The notes under the pieces: generated by a model | The model's database searches: none | The model's input: the letters and a program-made list of their open reading frames with translations, nothing else | What the model was told of the DNA's origin: nothing | Position numbers and translations under genes: made by a program | In this document: positions 41,540 through 50,949 of the stretch, piece after piece | How the letters are laid out: each line of letters opens with the position of its first letter | How positions within the stretch are numbered: the stretch's first letter is position 1 | NCBI GenBank assembly: GCA_964608965.1 | Contig: CAZSPZ010000010.1 | Coordinates: 1 to 57,010 of the forward strand | Reading direction: 5' to 3' | Length of the DNA stretch: 57,010 nucleotides | Origin: UBA10908 sp964608965 | GTDB lineage: Bacteria; Bacillota; Clostridia; Peptostreptococcales; Anaerovoracaceae

Positions 41540-42388
41540 ATGAAGCAGTTAAAAGAAAGAATCATGCAAATAGTCTTTCTGAGCGCCGCCTGCACGTCCA
41601 TTCTTGCAGTAGCGCTCATCTGCTTTTTTATGTTTGGCAGCGGTATTCCGACAATAGCCGAAATAGGCGTGTCCGAATTTCTTTTAGGCACGGTTTGGAA
41701 ACCGCTCAACAATCTCTTCGGCATACTGCCGATGATTGTGGGCAGTATATATGTTACGGCCGGAGCGATGTTGGTGGGTGTGCCGATAGGACTTCTTTGC
41801 GCAATTTTTCTGGCAAAATTCTGCCCGGAAAAAGTACATCGCATAATCAAACCTGCCGTTGAGCTTCTTGCGGGAATTCCCTCTATTGTCTACGGATTTT
41901 TCGGTCTCGTCGTCATCGTACCATGGATGCAGGTGATTTTCGGCACAAACGGCAAAGGCGTGCTGACAGCTTCACTTTTGCTTGGCATTATGATTTTGCC
42001 GACGATTATCGGTGTTGCGGAATCAGCGATCCGAGCTGTTCCGGAAAGCTATTACGAAGGGGCGCTTGCACTTGGAGCCACGCATGAGCGAAGTGTGTTT
42101 TCCGCCGTGGTTCCTGCAGCGAAGTCTGGCATTCTTGCCGGCATCATTTTGGGTGTAGGACGCGCCATCGGCGAAACAATGGCCGTAGTGATGATTGCAG
42201 GCAATCAAACGATTATTCCCAACAGTCTGCTTTCCGGCGTCAGAACGCTGACCGCCAATATAGTACTGGAGATGGGCTATGCCACTGACCTTCATAGAGA
42301 GGCACTGATTGCAACAGCAGTCGTACTTTTCGTCTTTATACTCCTGATCAATCTTTCTTTCTCTATATTGAAAAGGAGGGCAAAATGA
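41540..42388 (+). CDS. pstC: Phosphate ABC transporter permease PstC
   Basis: A 282-residue inner-membrane permease with about six segments. The coupling loop has the form ALGATHERSVFSAVVPAAKSG, and GRAIGETMAVVMIAGN follows. GIPSIVYGFFGLVVIVPWM is typical of the Pst permeases. It starts three bases after pstS stops, and its stop overlaps the pstA start (42385-42388). Confidence 0.95.
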   Translation: MKQLKERIMQIVFLSAACTSILAVALICFFMFGSGIPTIAEIGVSEFLLGTVWKPLNNLFGILPMIVGSIYVTAGAMLVGVPIGLLCAIFLAKFCPEKVHRIIKPAVELLAGIPSIVYGFFGLVVIVPWMQVIFGTNGKGVLTASLLLGIMILPTIIGVAESAIRAVPESYYEGALALGATHERSVFSAVVPAAKSGILAGIILGVGRAIGETMAVVMIAGNQTIIPNSLLSGVRTLTANIVLEMGYATDLHREALIATAVVLFVFILLINLSFSILKRRAK

Positions 42389-43251
42389 AAACAATCAATA
42401 AGAGCACATGGCGGGAGAAATGGAAGACATACCGGCGAAATCCTTTTTCGCTGTTTCTGCTTGGAATGGTTATACTTGGTGCCGCACTGACTCTATTTGT
42501 ACTTGCGGGTATAATAGGGTATATTCTCATTAAAGGCATCCCGTATATTTCCCCGGATCTTTTTGCATGGGAATATACCACGGAAAATGTTTCCATGATG
42601 CCCGCCATCATCAATACAATCGGGATGACGCTCCTTTCGTTATTGATAGCCGTACCCCTTGGCATATTTTCAGCAATTTATTTGGTGGAATATGCAAAAA
42701 GGGGGAACAAACTGGTCGCCGTCATAAGAATCATGGCCGAAACTCTGTCCGGCATACCTTCCATCGTGTATGGATTGTTCGGTTTTCTTCTCTTTGTTTT
42801 AGCCTTAGGTTGGGGACCAAGCTTTTTGGGCGGCGCGCTTACATTGTCGATTATGATACTTCCTTTGATTATGCGTACCACAGAAGAAGCACTGCTTGCA
42901 GTTCCCGATATGTACAGGGAAGGTAGCTTTGGACTTGGCGCGGGAAGGCTTCGCACCGTGTTTCAGATTGTTCTTCCTTCTGCCGTACCGGGCATTTTGG
43001 CCGGGGTTATTCTGGGAATCGGAAGAATCGTAGGGGAAACAGCAGCCCTGATTTTCAGCGCCGGTACGATTGCCGGCGTGCCCGACACGATTATGGATTC
43101 AGGACGCACGTTAGCCGTACACATGTATGCTTTGCTTTCAGAGGGGCTCTATATGGATCAAGCCTATGCAACAGCTGTAATATTGCTGATTATGGTAGTG
43201 GGAATCAACGCATTATCTGCAGCTATAGCAAAAAAGCTATCGAGGAGGTAA
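42385..43251 (+). CDS. pstA: Phosphate ABC transporter permease PstA
   Basis: A 288-residue permease with six or so segments, paired with PstC. Marks are GIPSIVYGLFGFLLFV, the coupling loop FGLGAGRLRTVFQIVLPSA and GIGRIVGETAALIFSAGT. It has an AGGAGG site inside the end of pstC and is followed six bases later by pstB. Confidence 0.95.
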   Translation: MKTINKSTWREKWKTYRRNPFSLFLLGMVILGAALTLFVLAGIIGYILIKGIPYISPDLFAWEYTTENVSMMPAIINTIGMTLLSLLIAVPLGIFSAIYLVEYAKRGNKLVAVIRIMAETLSGIPSIVYGLFGFLLFVLALGWGPSFLGGALTLSIMILPLIMRTTEEALLAVPDMYREGSFGLGAGRLRTVFQIVLPSAVPGILAGVILGIGRIVGETAALIFSAGTIAGVPDTIMDSGRTLAVHMYALLSEGLYMDQAYATAVILLIMVVGINALSAAIAKKLSRR

Positions 43252-43257
43252 CGGATA

Positions 43258-44007
43258 GTGGATAAATTTCAAATAGAAAACTTAGAGCTCTACTACGGAG
43301 ATTTTAAAGCGCTGAAAGATGTAAATTTAAATCTGCCCTCAAAAGAGATCACAGCTTTTATCGGGCCATCCGGCTGCGGAAAGTCGACGTTATTAAAAAC
43401 GTTAAACCGCATGAATGACCTTGTGGAAGGTTGCAGGATTACAGGGAAAGTAATGCTGGACGGCGAAGATATATACGCAGGCATGGATGTGACGATGCTC
43501 AGAAAGCGTGTGGGCATGGTTTTTCAGAAGCCGAATCCCTTTCCAATGACCATATATGATAATATCGCCTACGGACCCAGAACCCACGGTATTAAAAACA
43601 AAGCCAAGCTTGACGAAATAGTGGAACATTCACTGTCCGGCGCGGCTATCTGGGGCGAGGTAAAAGACAGGCTTAAAAAAAGTGCCCTGGGAATATCGGG
43701 AGGCCAACAGCAAAGAGTCTGCATAGCGCGGGCACTTGCAGTGGAGCCCGAAGTACTTTTGATGGACGAGCCCACCAGCGCCTTGGATCCCATCTCGACT
43801 TCTAAAATCGAGGAACTTGTGTTAGAATTGAAGAAAAAGTATACGATTATCATGGTTACTCACAATATGCAGCAAGCCGCCCGGACCTCTGATAAAACCG
43901 CGTTTTTCCTGATGGGAGAAATCGTGGAATTCGGAGAAACGGAACAGGTGTTTTCTATGCCCAGAGAAAAGAAGACGGAAGATTATATCACGGGGAGGTT
44001 TGGATGA
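43258..44007 (+). CDS. pstB: Phosphate ABC transporter ATPase PstB
   Basis: A 249-residue ATPase started at GTG 43258 behind AGGAGG. Walker A is GPSGCGKST, the Q loop is FQKPNPFPMTIYDN, the signature is ISGGQQQRVCIARALA, Walker B is VLLMDEPTSALDP, and the switch His is in MVTHNM. It powers phosphate import through PstCA. Its stop overlaps the phoU start. Confidence 0.97.
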   Translation: MDKFQIENLELYYGDFKALKDVNLNLPSKEITAFIGPSGCGKSTLLKTLNRMNDLVEGCRITGKVMLDGEDIYAGMDVTMLRKRVGMVFQKPNPFPMTIYDNIAYGPRTHGIKNKAKLDEIVEHSLSGAAIWGEVKDRLKKSALGISGGQQQRVCIARALAVEPEVLLMDEPTSALDPISTSKIEELVLELKKKYTIIMVTHNMQQAARTSDKTAFFLMGEIVEFGETEQVFSMPREKKTEDYITGRFG

Positions 44008-44651
44008 TGCGCAAGAGATTTGATGAACAGCTGGAAGAACTGAATCTTTCTTTAATTGAAATGGGTGCATTGTGCGAAGACGCAATAAACCTTGCCGTGG
44101 GGGCATTTTTAAACAACGATGTCTCCGGCATTCAAGGGAAATTCAGTTTGGAAGAGGCCATTGATCAAAAAGAAAAAGAAATCGAGGCTTTGTGCCTAAA
44201 ATTATTGCTGCAGCAGCAGCCTGTAGCTAGCGATCTTCGGATCATATCCTCTGCTCTTAAAATGATATCCGATATGGAGAGAATAGGCGATCAGGCCGAA
44301 GACATCGCAGAAATCACGAAACATATAAAGGATTACGACGCCATCAGCACGCTGCATATAGAAGATATGGCAACGGCTACCATCAAAATGGTGACAGAGA
44401 GCATAGAATCATATGTCAAGAAAGACTTTGAGCTTGCCCAGGCCGTCATTGATTACGACGATGTGGTGGACGACTTGTTTCGCAGAGTCAAGGACGAGTT
44501 GACCAGGATTATTATCACTGATAATTCCAGAGGGGAGTACTGCCTTGATGTATTGATGATTGCAAAGTATTTTGAACGCATAGGTGATCATGCCACCAAC
44601 ATAGCAGAATGGGTTCAGTTTGCGCTTACCGGCAAGCATGCGGGAGACTGA
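44004..44651 (+). CDS. phoU: Phosphate signalling regulator PhoU
   Basis: A 215-residue all-helical protein with two PhoU repeats, each with the metal-binding E/D-xxx-D pattern (SDMERIGDQAEDIAE and AKYFERIGDHATNIAEW). PhoU links the Pst transporter to the phosphate sensor kinase and blocks phosphate overload. It overlaps pstB by four bases. The response regulator gene starts three bases after its stop. Confidence 0.95.
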   Translation: MMRKRFDEQLEELNLSLIEMGALCEDAINLAVGAFLNNDVSGIQGKFSLEEAIDQKEKEIEALCLKLLLQQQPVASDLRIISSALKMISDMERIGDQAEDIAEITKHIKDYDAISTLHIEDMATATIKMVTESIESYVKKDFELAQAVIDYDDVVDDLFRRVKDELTRIIITDNSRGEYCLDVLMIAKYFERIGDHATNIAEWVQFALTGKHAGD

Positions 44652-44653
44652 AA

Positions 44654-45331
44654 ATGATTTACATTGTAGAAGATGACAGCACCATAAGAGAATTGATCGT
44701 ATATACTCTGATCAGTCAGGGCCTGCATGCCAAAGGCTTTGAACTGCCTTCTCAGTTTAGGGCGTCTTTAGAAAATGAAACGCCCGATCTCATTATTCTG
44801 GATATCATGTTACCCGAAGAAAGTGGGCTTTCCATCTTGGAAAAGCTTCGCAAATCATCCTCTACAAAAGACATACCGGTTATGATGCTCACCGCTAAAA
44901 GCAGCGAATACGATAAAGTAAAAGGCCTGGACGGCGGAGCCGACGACTATATGACCAAACCTTTCGGCATGATGGAATTTCTTTCAAGAATCAGAGCATT
45001 GCTTCGAAGAGTCGACAAAGAAGATCATGCAAAGGTGTATTCTATCGAAAACTTATCTGTTTGCCCCGCAAAACACATTGTGAAAGTGGATGGCCGGGAA
45101 GTCAAACTCACTTTAAAAGAATATGAGTTGTTGTATCTTCTTGTTGAAAACCAGGGAATTGTTTTTAACCGGGACCAATTGTTAAGCAAAATATGGGGAT
45201 ATGATTTTGACGGGGAAAATCGTACGGTTGACGTTCATGTGCGAAACTTGCGGCAGAAGATGGGTTCTGCAGGCAATTTGGTCCAGACCGTAAGAGGTGT
45301 GGGGTATAAGCTCGGAGGTGATACGGCATGA
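44654..45331 (+). CDS. phoP: OmpR/PhoB-type response regulator
   Basis: 225 residues from the ATG at 44654, three bases after phoU. A start inside phoU at 44609 is less likely. The receiver domain has the acidic pair EDD, the phosphorylated Asp50 in LIILDIMLPEESG and Lys in MTKPFGMMEF. The C-terminal winged helix (RTVDVHVRNLRQKM, VRGVGYKL) binds DNA. Position after pstSCAB-phoU makes phosphate response its likely role. It overlaps the kinase gene by four bases. Confidence 0.93.
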   Translation: MIYIVEDDSTIRELIVYTLISQGLHAKGFELPSQFRASLENETPDLIILDIMLPEESGLSILEKLRKSSSTKDIPVMMLTAKSSEYDKVKGLDGGADDYMTKPFGMMEFLSRIRALLRRVDKEDHAKVYSIENLSVCPAKHIVKVDGREVKLTLKEYELLYLLVENQGIVFNRDQLLSKIWGYDFDGENRTVDVHVRNLRQKMGSAGNLVQTVRGVGYKLGGDTA

Positions 45332-46989
45332 CAAAGCGAATCTATCAGTCAACGTTCGCGGTGGTGTTCATCACTTTACTTCTTTGTGTTGTGCTGATCT
45401 CCGGAAGCCTTTACGGACAATTTGAAGAGCGAATGTATCAAATGTTGGAGCAAAGTTCTGTTTATATGGAACAGGCGATAGAGAACGAAGGCATCGAATA
45501 CCTGGAATCGCTTGCCGGCGGCGGCAATCGCGTCACATTGATTCAGGCGGACGGCAAAGTAATTTATGATAATTATGTGGATGCTGTCGCCATGGACAAT
45601 CATTCGGACCGGGAAGAATTTATCGCTGCGCTCGCAACCGGAGAAGGGCGGAGCACAAGGCATTCTTTTACATTAGGAAAAGAAACGTTGTATTATGCCA
45701 TTCAACTCGAAAATGGTATGGTTCTTCGTCTGTCGACAATCCAGCGCAATGTGGGTTTTTGGGTTTTAGATATGGTAAAGCTTATAGCCGGAATTGCATT
45801 GGTCGTTCTCAGTTTGGCGGCGTTTTTCTCGGCAAAGCTCTCTAAAATGATTATGAAACCAATTAATTCGATCAATCCGGAGCATCCCGAAGATTCCGAT
45901 ACTTACGAAGAATTGACTCCGTTGCTCACAAGGCTTCATCAACAAAACAAGATGATAAAAGAAAATATGGAAACCCTCTGTCAGAAGCAGAGCGAATTTG
46001 AAACAATTACCGGACATATGAGCGAAGGTTTTCTTGTCTTAAACCTTCATAAAAAAATATTGTCTTACAATCAAAGCGCGCTTGAATTAATGGCCGTGGA
46101 AAAACTGACCGACGATAAAGCTGTTTTTGCTCTCAACCGCAGCGAAGGCTTCCGAAAAGCTGTAGATTTAGCTGTCGGCGGAAGTAAAAGTACAGAAATC
46201 ATCAATGTAAACGGCCGAAGCCTCCAGATTATCGCCAACGCAGTGAAACAGGAAGACAGTGTGGCCGGCGCAGTCGTCGTGATTATGGATGTGACAGAAC
46301 AAGTGGAATGGGAAACTTTGCGCAGAGAATTTACTGCCAATGTATCGCACGAATTAAAAACACCGTTAACTTCAATTTCCGGTATTGCGGAAATTATCAA
46401 AAACGGCATAGTAAAGGACGAGGATATTTCGCATTTTGCGGAAAATATATATAAAGAAGCGGAGAGAATGATTCATTTAATCAACGATATTATTAAACTC
46501 TCTCAATTGGACGAGGGCGCAATACCTTCTCAACGCGAAAACATCGACCTTTACGATTTGGCGGAGAATGTGTGCTTTCAATTAAAAGAGGCTGCCGCAG
46601 CAAAACAATTGTCAATAGAGATTACAGGGGGGCACGAAACCATAAGCGGTGTGCCTCAGATTGTTCAGGAAATGCTCTACAACCTCGTGGACAACGCAAT
46701 AAAGTATAACAACGAGCATGGAAGTGTACATGTGGATATCAGGGCAACTTCCGAAGTCACTCTCAGCAGTGTCTCCGACACGGGAATAGGAATAGCAGAC
46801 AAAGACATCGACAGGGTTTTTGAGCGATTTTACAGAGCCGACAAGAGCCATTCCAAATCAATCGGAGGAACCGGCCTTGGTCTTTCAATTGTAAAGCATG
46901 GCGCTGCATTCCACGATGCAAAGGTGGAAATAAGCAGCAAAATTGATAAGGGTACAACGATAACGATAGAATGGCCAAAAGTGATATAA
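45328..46989 (+). CDS. phoR: PhoR-type sensor histidine kinase
   Basis: A 553-residue membrane kinase. Two membrane segments (about residues 10-30 and 150-168) flank an extracellular sensor part. A PAS domain (around 230-320) follows, then the H box NVSHELKTPLTSIS with phosphoacceptor His341, the N box NLVDNAIKYN, and GTGLGLSIVKH. It should phosphorylate the response regulator encoded just upstream, and the pst/phoU context suggests phosphate limitation as the signal. A terminator follows. Confidence 0.93.
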   Translation: MTKRIYQSTFAVVFITLLLCVVLISGSLYGQFEERMYQMLEQSSVYMEQAIENEGIEYLESLAGGGNRVTLIQADGKVIYDNYVDAVAMDNHSDREEFIAALATGEGRSTRHSFTLGKETLYYAIQLENGMVLRLSTIQRNVGFWVLDMVKLIAGIALVVLSLAAFFSAKLSKMIMKPINSINPEHPEDSDTYEELTPLLTRLHQQNKMIKENMETLCQKQSEFETITGHMSEGFLVLNLHKKILSYNQSALELMAVEKLTDDKAVFALNRSEGFRKAVDLAVGGSKSTEIINVNGRSLQIIANAVKQEDSVAGAVVVIMDVTEQVEWETLRREFTANVSHELKTPLTSISGIAEIIKNGIVKDEDISHFAENIYKEAERMIHLINDIIKLSQLDEGAIPSQRENIDLYDLAENVCFQLKEAAAAKQLSIEITGGHETISGVPQIVQEMLYNLVDNAIKYNNEHGSVHVDIRATSEVTLSSVSDTGIGIADKDIDRVFERFYRADKSHSKSIGGTGLGLSIVKHGAAFHDAKVEISSKIDKGTTITIEWPKVI

Positions 46990-47016
46990 GACAAGGGTTT
47001 TCCCTTGTCTTCTTAT
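46988..47016 (+). terminator. Terminator of the pst-pho gene cluster
   Basis: AAGACAAGGG-TTTT-CCCTTGTCTT (46988-46997, 47002-47011) followed by CTTAT. The 10-bp stem is perfect but the T run is short. Confidence 0.75.
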
Positions 47017-47080
47017 ATCTGTATGATATAATGACTCTGTTAAACCCCATATGGAATTATAGCAATCAGGAGGAAAGGCA

Positions 47081-48379
47081 ATGAGTCTGGAGTTAAGGAA
47101 GGTTAACGTCAAAGATGTAGTGCTTGGCAAAGAGAGCAAAATCGCCGACGACATCGTGTACGTTAATACCGAAGAATTAAAAAGCCTCGTGTTGGAAGAT
47201 CAACGGATAAAGTCTGTTTCTTTCGACTTGGCAAAACCCGGTGAATCTGTTCGCATTTTGCCCGTAAAGGATGTCATCGAACCAAGGGCAAAGCTGGAAG
47301 GCGGGGAAGCGTTTCCCGGCATGTTGAGCGAAGAGATGTCCGGCGGCGGAAAAGGTATCACCTATGCACTGAAAGGTTGTGTCGTTACGACAACCGGCCC
47401 CATCGTAGGTTTTCAGGAAGGGTTGATCGACATGAGCGGCCCCGGGGCGGAATTCACTATTTTCTCTAAGTATATTAACATTGTAATGATCATAGATAAG
47501 AACGAAGACGTGGATGCTCACGAGCACGAAGAAGTCGTTCGTATCGCAGGAGTTAAAGCTGCACATTATATCGGAAAAATCGCATTGGGTTATGATAAGT
47601 ACGATAAAGTCGTATACGAATGGCCTTCGATAGGAGAGCGTTATGCAATGTATCCGGGACTTCCCAAAGTCGCGTATGTTTGCAACTGTATGGCGCAGGG
47701 ATTGCTGCACGACACATATTTCTACGGAAGAGACACAAAACGTCTGGTTCCGACCATGGTTTCACCTTTGGAATTTATGGATGGCGCCCTGGTCAGCGGA
47801 AATTGCGTTTCCCCCGGTTCAAAAACCACAACATTCCATCATTTAAATAACGCCGTCATCGACGAACTCTTTAACAGACACGGAAAAGATCTGAACTTCG
47901 TGGGACTTGTCCTTAATCCCATGATGGTAACTCTAAAAGAGAAATACAGAGGCGCCATGCTCGTTGGTCAACTCGTGGAATCTCTTGGTGTGGAAGCTGC
48001 ACTCATTACGCAGGAAGGCTTCGGCAATCCGACTACGGATCTTATGATGGCCTGTAAAACTTTAGAAGATAACGGTATTAAGACCGTCATCATTACCAAC
48101 GAAGATGCGGGAACAGACGGCATGNNNNNNNNNNTGTCCGAATCCCTGCCCGACATGGTGAAAGAGGCAAACGCAATCGTTACGACCGGAAACAGCAACG
48201 CGACCATTCTGCTGCCCAAAGTTGACCGGGTGATAGGCAAACTTTTGGATATAGAAAGAGTAACAGGCGGAAATGTAGACTCTATTAAACCCGACGGAAC
48301 TCTGTTGGTTGAAATTCATGGAATTATGGGAAGCCATAATCTGCAGGGAAATACATTGCTTACGGCAATCACTATTTAG
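47081..48379 (+). CDS. grdE: Glycine/sarcosine/betaine reductase component B, alpha/beta proprotein
   Basis: About 432 residues, the proprotein subunit of reductase component B (GrdE, GrdG or GrdI class). It is expected to self-cleave before Cys242 (SGN/CVSPG), which would leave a pyruvoyl group that binds the substrate amine. The Asn241-Cys242 pair is present at the residue number I recall for the characterised GrdE. The substrate (glycine, sarcosine or betaine) cannot be decided here, so the symbol is a class label. A CAGGAGGAAA site precedes the ATG. A 10-N gap falls at 48125-48134 without frame loss. The selenoprotein subunit follows after 16 bases. Confidence 0.92.
   Translation: MSLELRKVNVKDVVLGKESKIADDIVYVNTEELKSLVLEDQRIKSVSFDLAKPGESVRILPVKDVIEPRAKLEGGEAFPGMLSEEMSGGGKGITYALKGCVVTTTGPIVGFQEGLIDMSGPGAEFTIFSKYINIVMIIDKNEDVDAHEHEEVVRIAGVKAAHYIGKIALGYDKYDKVVYEWPSIGERYAMYPGLPKVAYVCNCMAQGLLHDTYFYGRDTKRLVPTMVSPLEFMDGALVSGNCVSPGSKTTTFHHLNNAVIDELFNRHGKDLNFVGLVLNPMMVTLKEKYRGAMLVGQLVESLGVEAALITQEGFGNPTTDLMMACKTLEDNGIKTVIITNEDAGTDGMXXXXSESLPDMVKEANAIVTTGNSNATILLPKVDRVIGKLLDIERVTGGNVDSIKPDGTLLVEIHGIMGSHNLQGNTLLTAITI
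48125..48134. other. Assembly gap (10 N)
   Basis: Ten undetermined bases inside the reductase proprotein gene (after GTDGM, before SESLPDM). The frame is kept on both sides, so the gene is probably intact and the gap size may be nominal. Confidence 0.99.
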
Positions 48380-48395
48380 AAAGGAGGAACAAAAG

Positions 48396-49667
48396 ATGAA
48401 GAAAGTATTATTTTATACAAATCAGTTCTTTGGTCAAATAGGCGGAGAAGAGGCTGCTTATACGGAACCTCAGATTCACGAGGGAGTAAGAGGAAACGCC
48501 AATGCCTTTGTTCCCCTTTTAAAGGATGCTCAAATCGTCGCAACGATCGTTTGCGGAGATAATTTCTATGTGGAAAACATGGAGCAGGGCAGAGCGTTTA
48601 TAAAAGAGCAAGTGGAAGCATATAAGCCCGACATGTTTATTGCCGGACCGGCTTTCAATGCGGGGCGCTTCGGTATTGCCTGCGCGGACGCCTGCATGTA
48701 TGTCAAAGAGCAACTTGGAATCGAAAGCCTTACAGGGTTAAACGAAGAAAACCCGGCCGTAGAAATGTACAGGAAGAATATTTATATTATGAAAGCCGGC
48801 AAATCCGCAGCATCGATGACAAAAGATGCAAAGATCATGGCTGATTTTGCCAATAAGCTCATGGCCGGGGAGGCGATAGGCCTTCCCAAAGAAGAGGGGT
48901 ATTACGCCAAAGGCCGCAGAGTCAATAAATTCTCGGATAAAAACGGTGCGGTTCGCGCCGTCGATATGCTGATGGCCAAGATAAAAGGTGAGCCGTTCGA
49001 GACAGAGTTGGAAATTTCCATGTACGAAAAGGTGAAACCTGCAACCCCAATCAAAGACCTGAAGCATGCAAAAGTAGCACTGCTTACTTCCGGCGGCATT
49101 GTTCCCAGCGGAAATCCCGATCATATTCCTGCTGCAACCGCAAAGGTATGGGGACGATACGACTTAAGCGGAATGAATGCACTGGAACCGGGGAAATGGG
49201 AATCCGTCCATGCGGGCTATGATCCTGTTTACGCGAATCAGGATCCAAACAGAGTGGCGCCGTATAACATGATGAAGATTCTCGAAAAAGAAGGCGAAAT
49301 AGGAGAAGTGTATCCTTACCTTTGCAGTACTACCGGCAACTCCACTTCCGTGGCAGACGCTACGAGAATGGGGCTTGAGATGGTAGAGCAACTCAAAGCG
49401 GACGGTGTGGATGCCATTATCCTAACCTCCACCTGAGGAACTTGTACGCGTTGCGGTGCAACGATAGTAAAGCAATTCGAAAAAGCAGGAATACCGGCTG
49501 CTCATATTTGTACGGTTACTCCAATCTCTAATACGGTAGGTGCGGCACGTATTTCCGGAGCTCAGGCTATTCCGTATCCGACAGGAAATCCGGAACTTAC
49601 GGAAGACAAAGAATTGGCCCGCTGCAGAGAAATCGTGGAAAATGCTTTGGACCTCCTGATTGAATAG
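48396..49667 (+). CDS. grdB: Glycine/sarcosine/betaine reductase selenoprotein B subunit
   Basis: 423 residues with selenocysteine at codon 347 (TGA 49434-49436). The frame runs through the TGA as ILTST-Sec-GTCTRCGATIV and ends at TAG 49665. The Sec-GxCxxC context is that of GrdB/GrdF/GrdH, where Sec attacks the substrate bound to the pyruvoyl subunit and passes a carboxymethyl group to selenoprotein A. A hairpin 12 bases after the TGA serves as SECIS. An AAGGAGGA site precedes the ATG. GrdA, GrdC and GrdD are not in the window, so the substrate class stays open and the symbol is a class label. Confidence 0.95.
49449..49463 (+). promoter_or_regulatory. Bacterial SECIS element
   Basis: CGTTGC-GGT-GCAACG, a perfect 6-bp stem starting 12 bases after the in-frame TGA. 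It extends outward through TAC/GTA pairing. Distance and G-containing apical loop fit a SelB-binding bacterial SECIS. Confidence 0.88.
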
Positions 49668-49739
49668 CGCCACTTCTTCGGCCATAATAAACGGCCGGGT
49701 GAGAGACAACATCAGAACGACTGAATGAACTAAACCCAT

Positions 49740-49771
49740 CCGGGCGCCCTCACATTTGTGACGGCGCCCGG
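49740..49771 (+). other. Strong hairpin between grdB and the transporter
   Basis: CCGGGCGCC-C-TCAC-ATTT-GTGA-C-GGCGCCCGG: a 13-bp stem with one symmetric C-C mismatch, not followed by a T run. It lies 40 bases before the transporter start. It may mark an RNA processing or stabilising site, or a Rho-type end. Confidence 0.7.
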
Positions 49772-49811
49772 TCAAAATTTCAGCATGCAGCATTTACAAA
49801 AGGAAGCTATT

Positions 49812-50933
49812 ATGGATACGATTACAGTAATATTTCTCATTATGGCGCTGGGATATCTTCTTGGGCGCATAACGATCAAAGGAATGAATCTGGGTTCATC
49901 GGGAATCATTTTAGTGGCGCTGGTCTTTGGCCATTTCGGAAACAGTATTCCTAAAGATATACAAAATCTTGGTCTGATTTGTTTTGTCGCGGCGGTAGGA
50001 TATATTGCCGGACCGATATTTTTCAGAAATTTCAAGAAGAAGGCATTTGCATATATAGCTTTGGGTTTCATCATCATTTTTATCGGTGCCGCTGTGTGTG
50101 CGACAGCGATTGTACTTTTGGATATTCCCACTTCTCTTGCGGCGGGCCTTATGTGTGGAGCGTTGACCAGCACACCCGGCTTAGCTGCTGCCATAGAAGC
50201 AAGCGGGGACGCCGCCGCTTCTGTCGGCTACGGGATTGCATATCCGTTCGGAGTGCTTGGCGTGGTCCTCTTTGTACAGCTCATACCAAGAATGATAAAA
50301 TGTGACATCTCTTCGGAAATAGAAGCGCTGGGCGCTTCGGAAAACAAACCGAACCCGGAAGGTCACAGCGTTAATAAACTCTTTGAAATGGACCCTTTGG
50401 GTCTGATGGTGTTCGCCGTTGCCGTAGTGCTGGGTGTATATATAGGAAACATTGTGATTCCTTTGCCCGGCGGAGCCGGCTTTAGTCTTGGAATGTCCGG
50501 AGGGCCTCTTCTTGCAGGCCTGATTGCAGGACACTTGGGGAACATAGGGAGAATCTCGTTGGCAGTGCCGAAAAAAACTTTAACGACGCTTCGCGAATTC
50601 GGCATGGCATTATTTCTGGTGGGTGCAGGCTGCACCGCAGGCAATGGCTTTCTTGAAGTGTTGAGAGTCTACGGAATAAATTTGTTCCTGATCGGCATTG
50701 CGATTACCGTTATTCCGATGATTGTCGGATTTGCGGTTGCGCTGAAAATATTTAAGCTTAAGCCGTTCACAGCCTTAGGCGCGATATGCGGAGGCATGAC
50801 CAGCACACCTGCTTTAGGCAGCCTTATAGCTGTCGCTAAAACAGATATCATCGCTACATCTTATGCCGCAACCTATCCTGTGGCCTTGATATGTGTGGTT
50901 TTAGCCTCTCAAGCGATCTGTGCAATATTTTGA
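49812..50933 (+). CDS. AspT/YidE/YbjL-family membrane transporter (short form)
   Basis: 373 residues from the ATG at 49812 behind AAAGGAAG. The two hydrophobic halves each contain the family repeat TSTP (GALTSTPGLAAAI and GGMTSTPALGSLI). A central polar loop lies at about residues 160-190. It lacks the TrkA-C domains found between the halves of full-length AspT (about 540 residues). AspT-type carriers exchange an amino acid for its product. Coming directly after the reductase component B genes, it may import the reduced substrate (glycine, sarcosine or betaine). This is an inference from position. Confidence 0.85.
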   Translation: MDTITVIFLIMALGYLLGRITIKGMNLGSSGIILVALVFGHFGNSIPKDIQNLGLICFVAAVGYIAGPIFFRNFKKKAFAYIALGFIIIFIGAAVCATAIVLLDIPTSLAAGLMCGALTSTPGLAAAIEASGDAAASVGYGIAYPFGVLGVVLFVQLIPRMIKCDISSEIEALGASENKPNPEGHSVNKLFEMDPLGLMVFAVAVVLGVYIGNIVIPLPGGAGFSLGMSGGPLLAGLIAGHLGNIGRISLAVPKKTLTTLREFGMALFLVGAGCTAGNGFLEVLRVYGINLFLIGIAITVIPMIVGFAVALKIFKLKPFTALGAICGGMTSTPALGSLIAVAKTDIIATSYAATYPVALICVVLASQAICAIF

Positions 50934-50949
50934 TGGTTCGATTTGTCTG

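Noticed and set aside
49434..49436. TGA as a true stop or nonsense mutation in the reductase subunit
   Set aside because: The frame continues with family-conserved residues, the family uses selenocysteine here, and a SECIS-like hairpin follows at the right distance.
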